Both the position numbers and the translations under genes were made by a program. 33,612 nucleotides of DNA from an uncultured Lachnospiraceae bacterium (GTDB lineage: Bacteria; Bacillota; Clostridia; Lachnospirales; Lachnospiraceae): positions 1 through 33,612 of the forward strand of contig CAMWLV010000027.1 of NCBI GenBank assembly GCA_947175175.1, given 5' to 3'. The notes beneath the pieces are model-generated. The model saw only the letters and a program-made list of their open reading frames with translations, did no database searches and was not told the origin of the DNA. Shown one piece after another: positions 33,561-33,612 of the stretch; position 1 is the stretch's first letter, and the number at the start of each line of letters is the position of its first letter.

Positions 33561-33581
33561 TAAAAAAGTAGGCTTCGCCTA
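33561..33581 (-). terminator. Intrinsic terminator of a minus-strand gene beyond the window
   Basis: The minus strand reads TAGGC-GAA-GCCTA followed by CTTTTTTATA, a short stem with a GAA loop and T tract. This points to a minus-strand transcript entering from the right edge. Confidence 0.65.
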
Positions 33582-33594
33582 TTCAACTCCCCTG

Positions 33595-33612
33595 CCCCTC
33601 AATCTTGAGGGG
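33595..33612. repeat. Palindrome at the right edge
   Basis: CCCCTCAA and TTGAGGGG arms (8 bp) with a 2-nt centre end exactly at the window edge. It may be part of a longer structure or repeat outside. Confidence 0.4.

Noticed and set aside
1-33612. CRISPR arrays, tRNA and rRNA genes, prophage modules
   Set aside because: No regularly spaced repeats, cloverleaf-like genes, rRNA segments, integrases or phage structural genes were recognised on either strand.

Overview
The window looks like a chromosome segment of a spore-forming, Gram-positive gut-type Clostridia, most likely Lachnospiraceae. This is an inference from a spoVAA-spoVAB-spoVAC block, an IS4-type transposase of a kind common in that family, YerB/DUF3048, GHKL/LytTR two-component proteins, strong AGGAGG-type ribosome binding sites and moderate-to-low GC. 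No rRNA, tRNA, CRISPR array or prophage structure was seen. Most genes lie on the minus strand; the exceptions are one lipoprotein, the luxE-luxC pair and an XRE regulator.

Layout. (1) 1-1.3 kb: a decayed IS4-family transposase. (2) 1.3-5.5 kb: a tightly coupled minus-strand operon of an HSP90/HtpG-like ATPase, a helical-repeat protein and a lipoprotein with a COG1306-type glycosidase-like domain. (3) 6.0-10.8 kb: an accessory patch with one intact AAA-ATPase-like/PD-(D/E)XK protein, a second decayed copy, an LRR-SUKH (SMI1/KNR4) protein between them, a gene remnant and a prolyl-tRNA editing deacylase. (4) 11.0-12.0 kb: a lone plus-strand lipoprotein. (5) 12.0-17.5 kb: a LytTR response regulator and GHKL kinase followed by an ABC ATPase and an FtsX-type permease, a regulator-transporter module probably sensing or exporting a peptide. 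(6) 17.6-20.1 kb: luxE and luxC, a fatty-acid reductase pair without luciferase, divergent from the two-component operon and convergent with spoVAC. (7) 20.1-21.7 kb: spoVAA-AB-AC without spoVAD/spoVAE. (8) 21.8-32.7 kb: a cell-surface glycan cluster with an AlgX/J-like SGNH protein, YerB/DUF3048 protein, MBOAT O-acyltransferase, Glu/Thr-rich lipoprotein, DUF2142 polytopic protein, DUF5722 glycosidase-like protein, GtrII-like membrane protein, an SGNH-SH3 protein, and the frameshifted C-terminal stub of a second GtrII-like gene. (9) 32.7-33.6 kb: a palindrome-rich spacer, an XRE regulator and structures at the window end.

How the genes work together (inference). The MBOAT protein would move acyl groups across the membrane, and the two SGNH proteins could attach or remove them on an extracellular polymer that the GtrII-like and DUF2142 proteins help build or decorate. 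LuxE would activate a free fatty acid and pass it to LuxC, which reduces it to an aldehyde; no consumer of the aldehyde is visible. The luxEC and two-component promoters sit back to back with matching -35/-10 boxes. The most unusual items are luxEC, the HSP90-like/helical-repeat/lipoprotein operon, the glycan-acylation cluster, and the large nested palindrome at 32705-32750.
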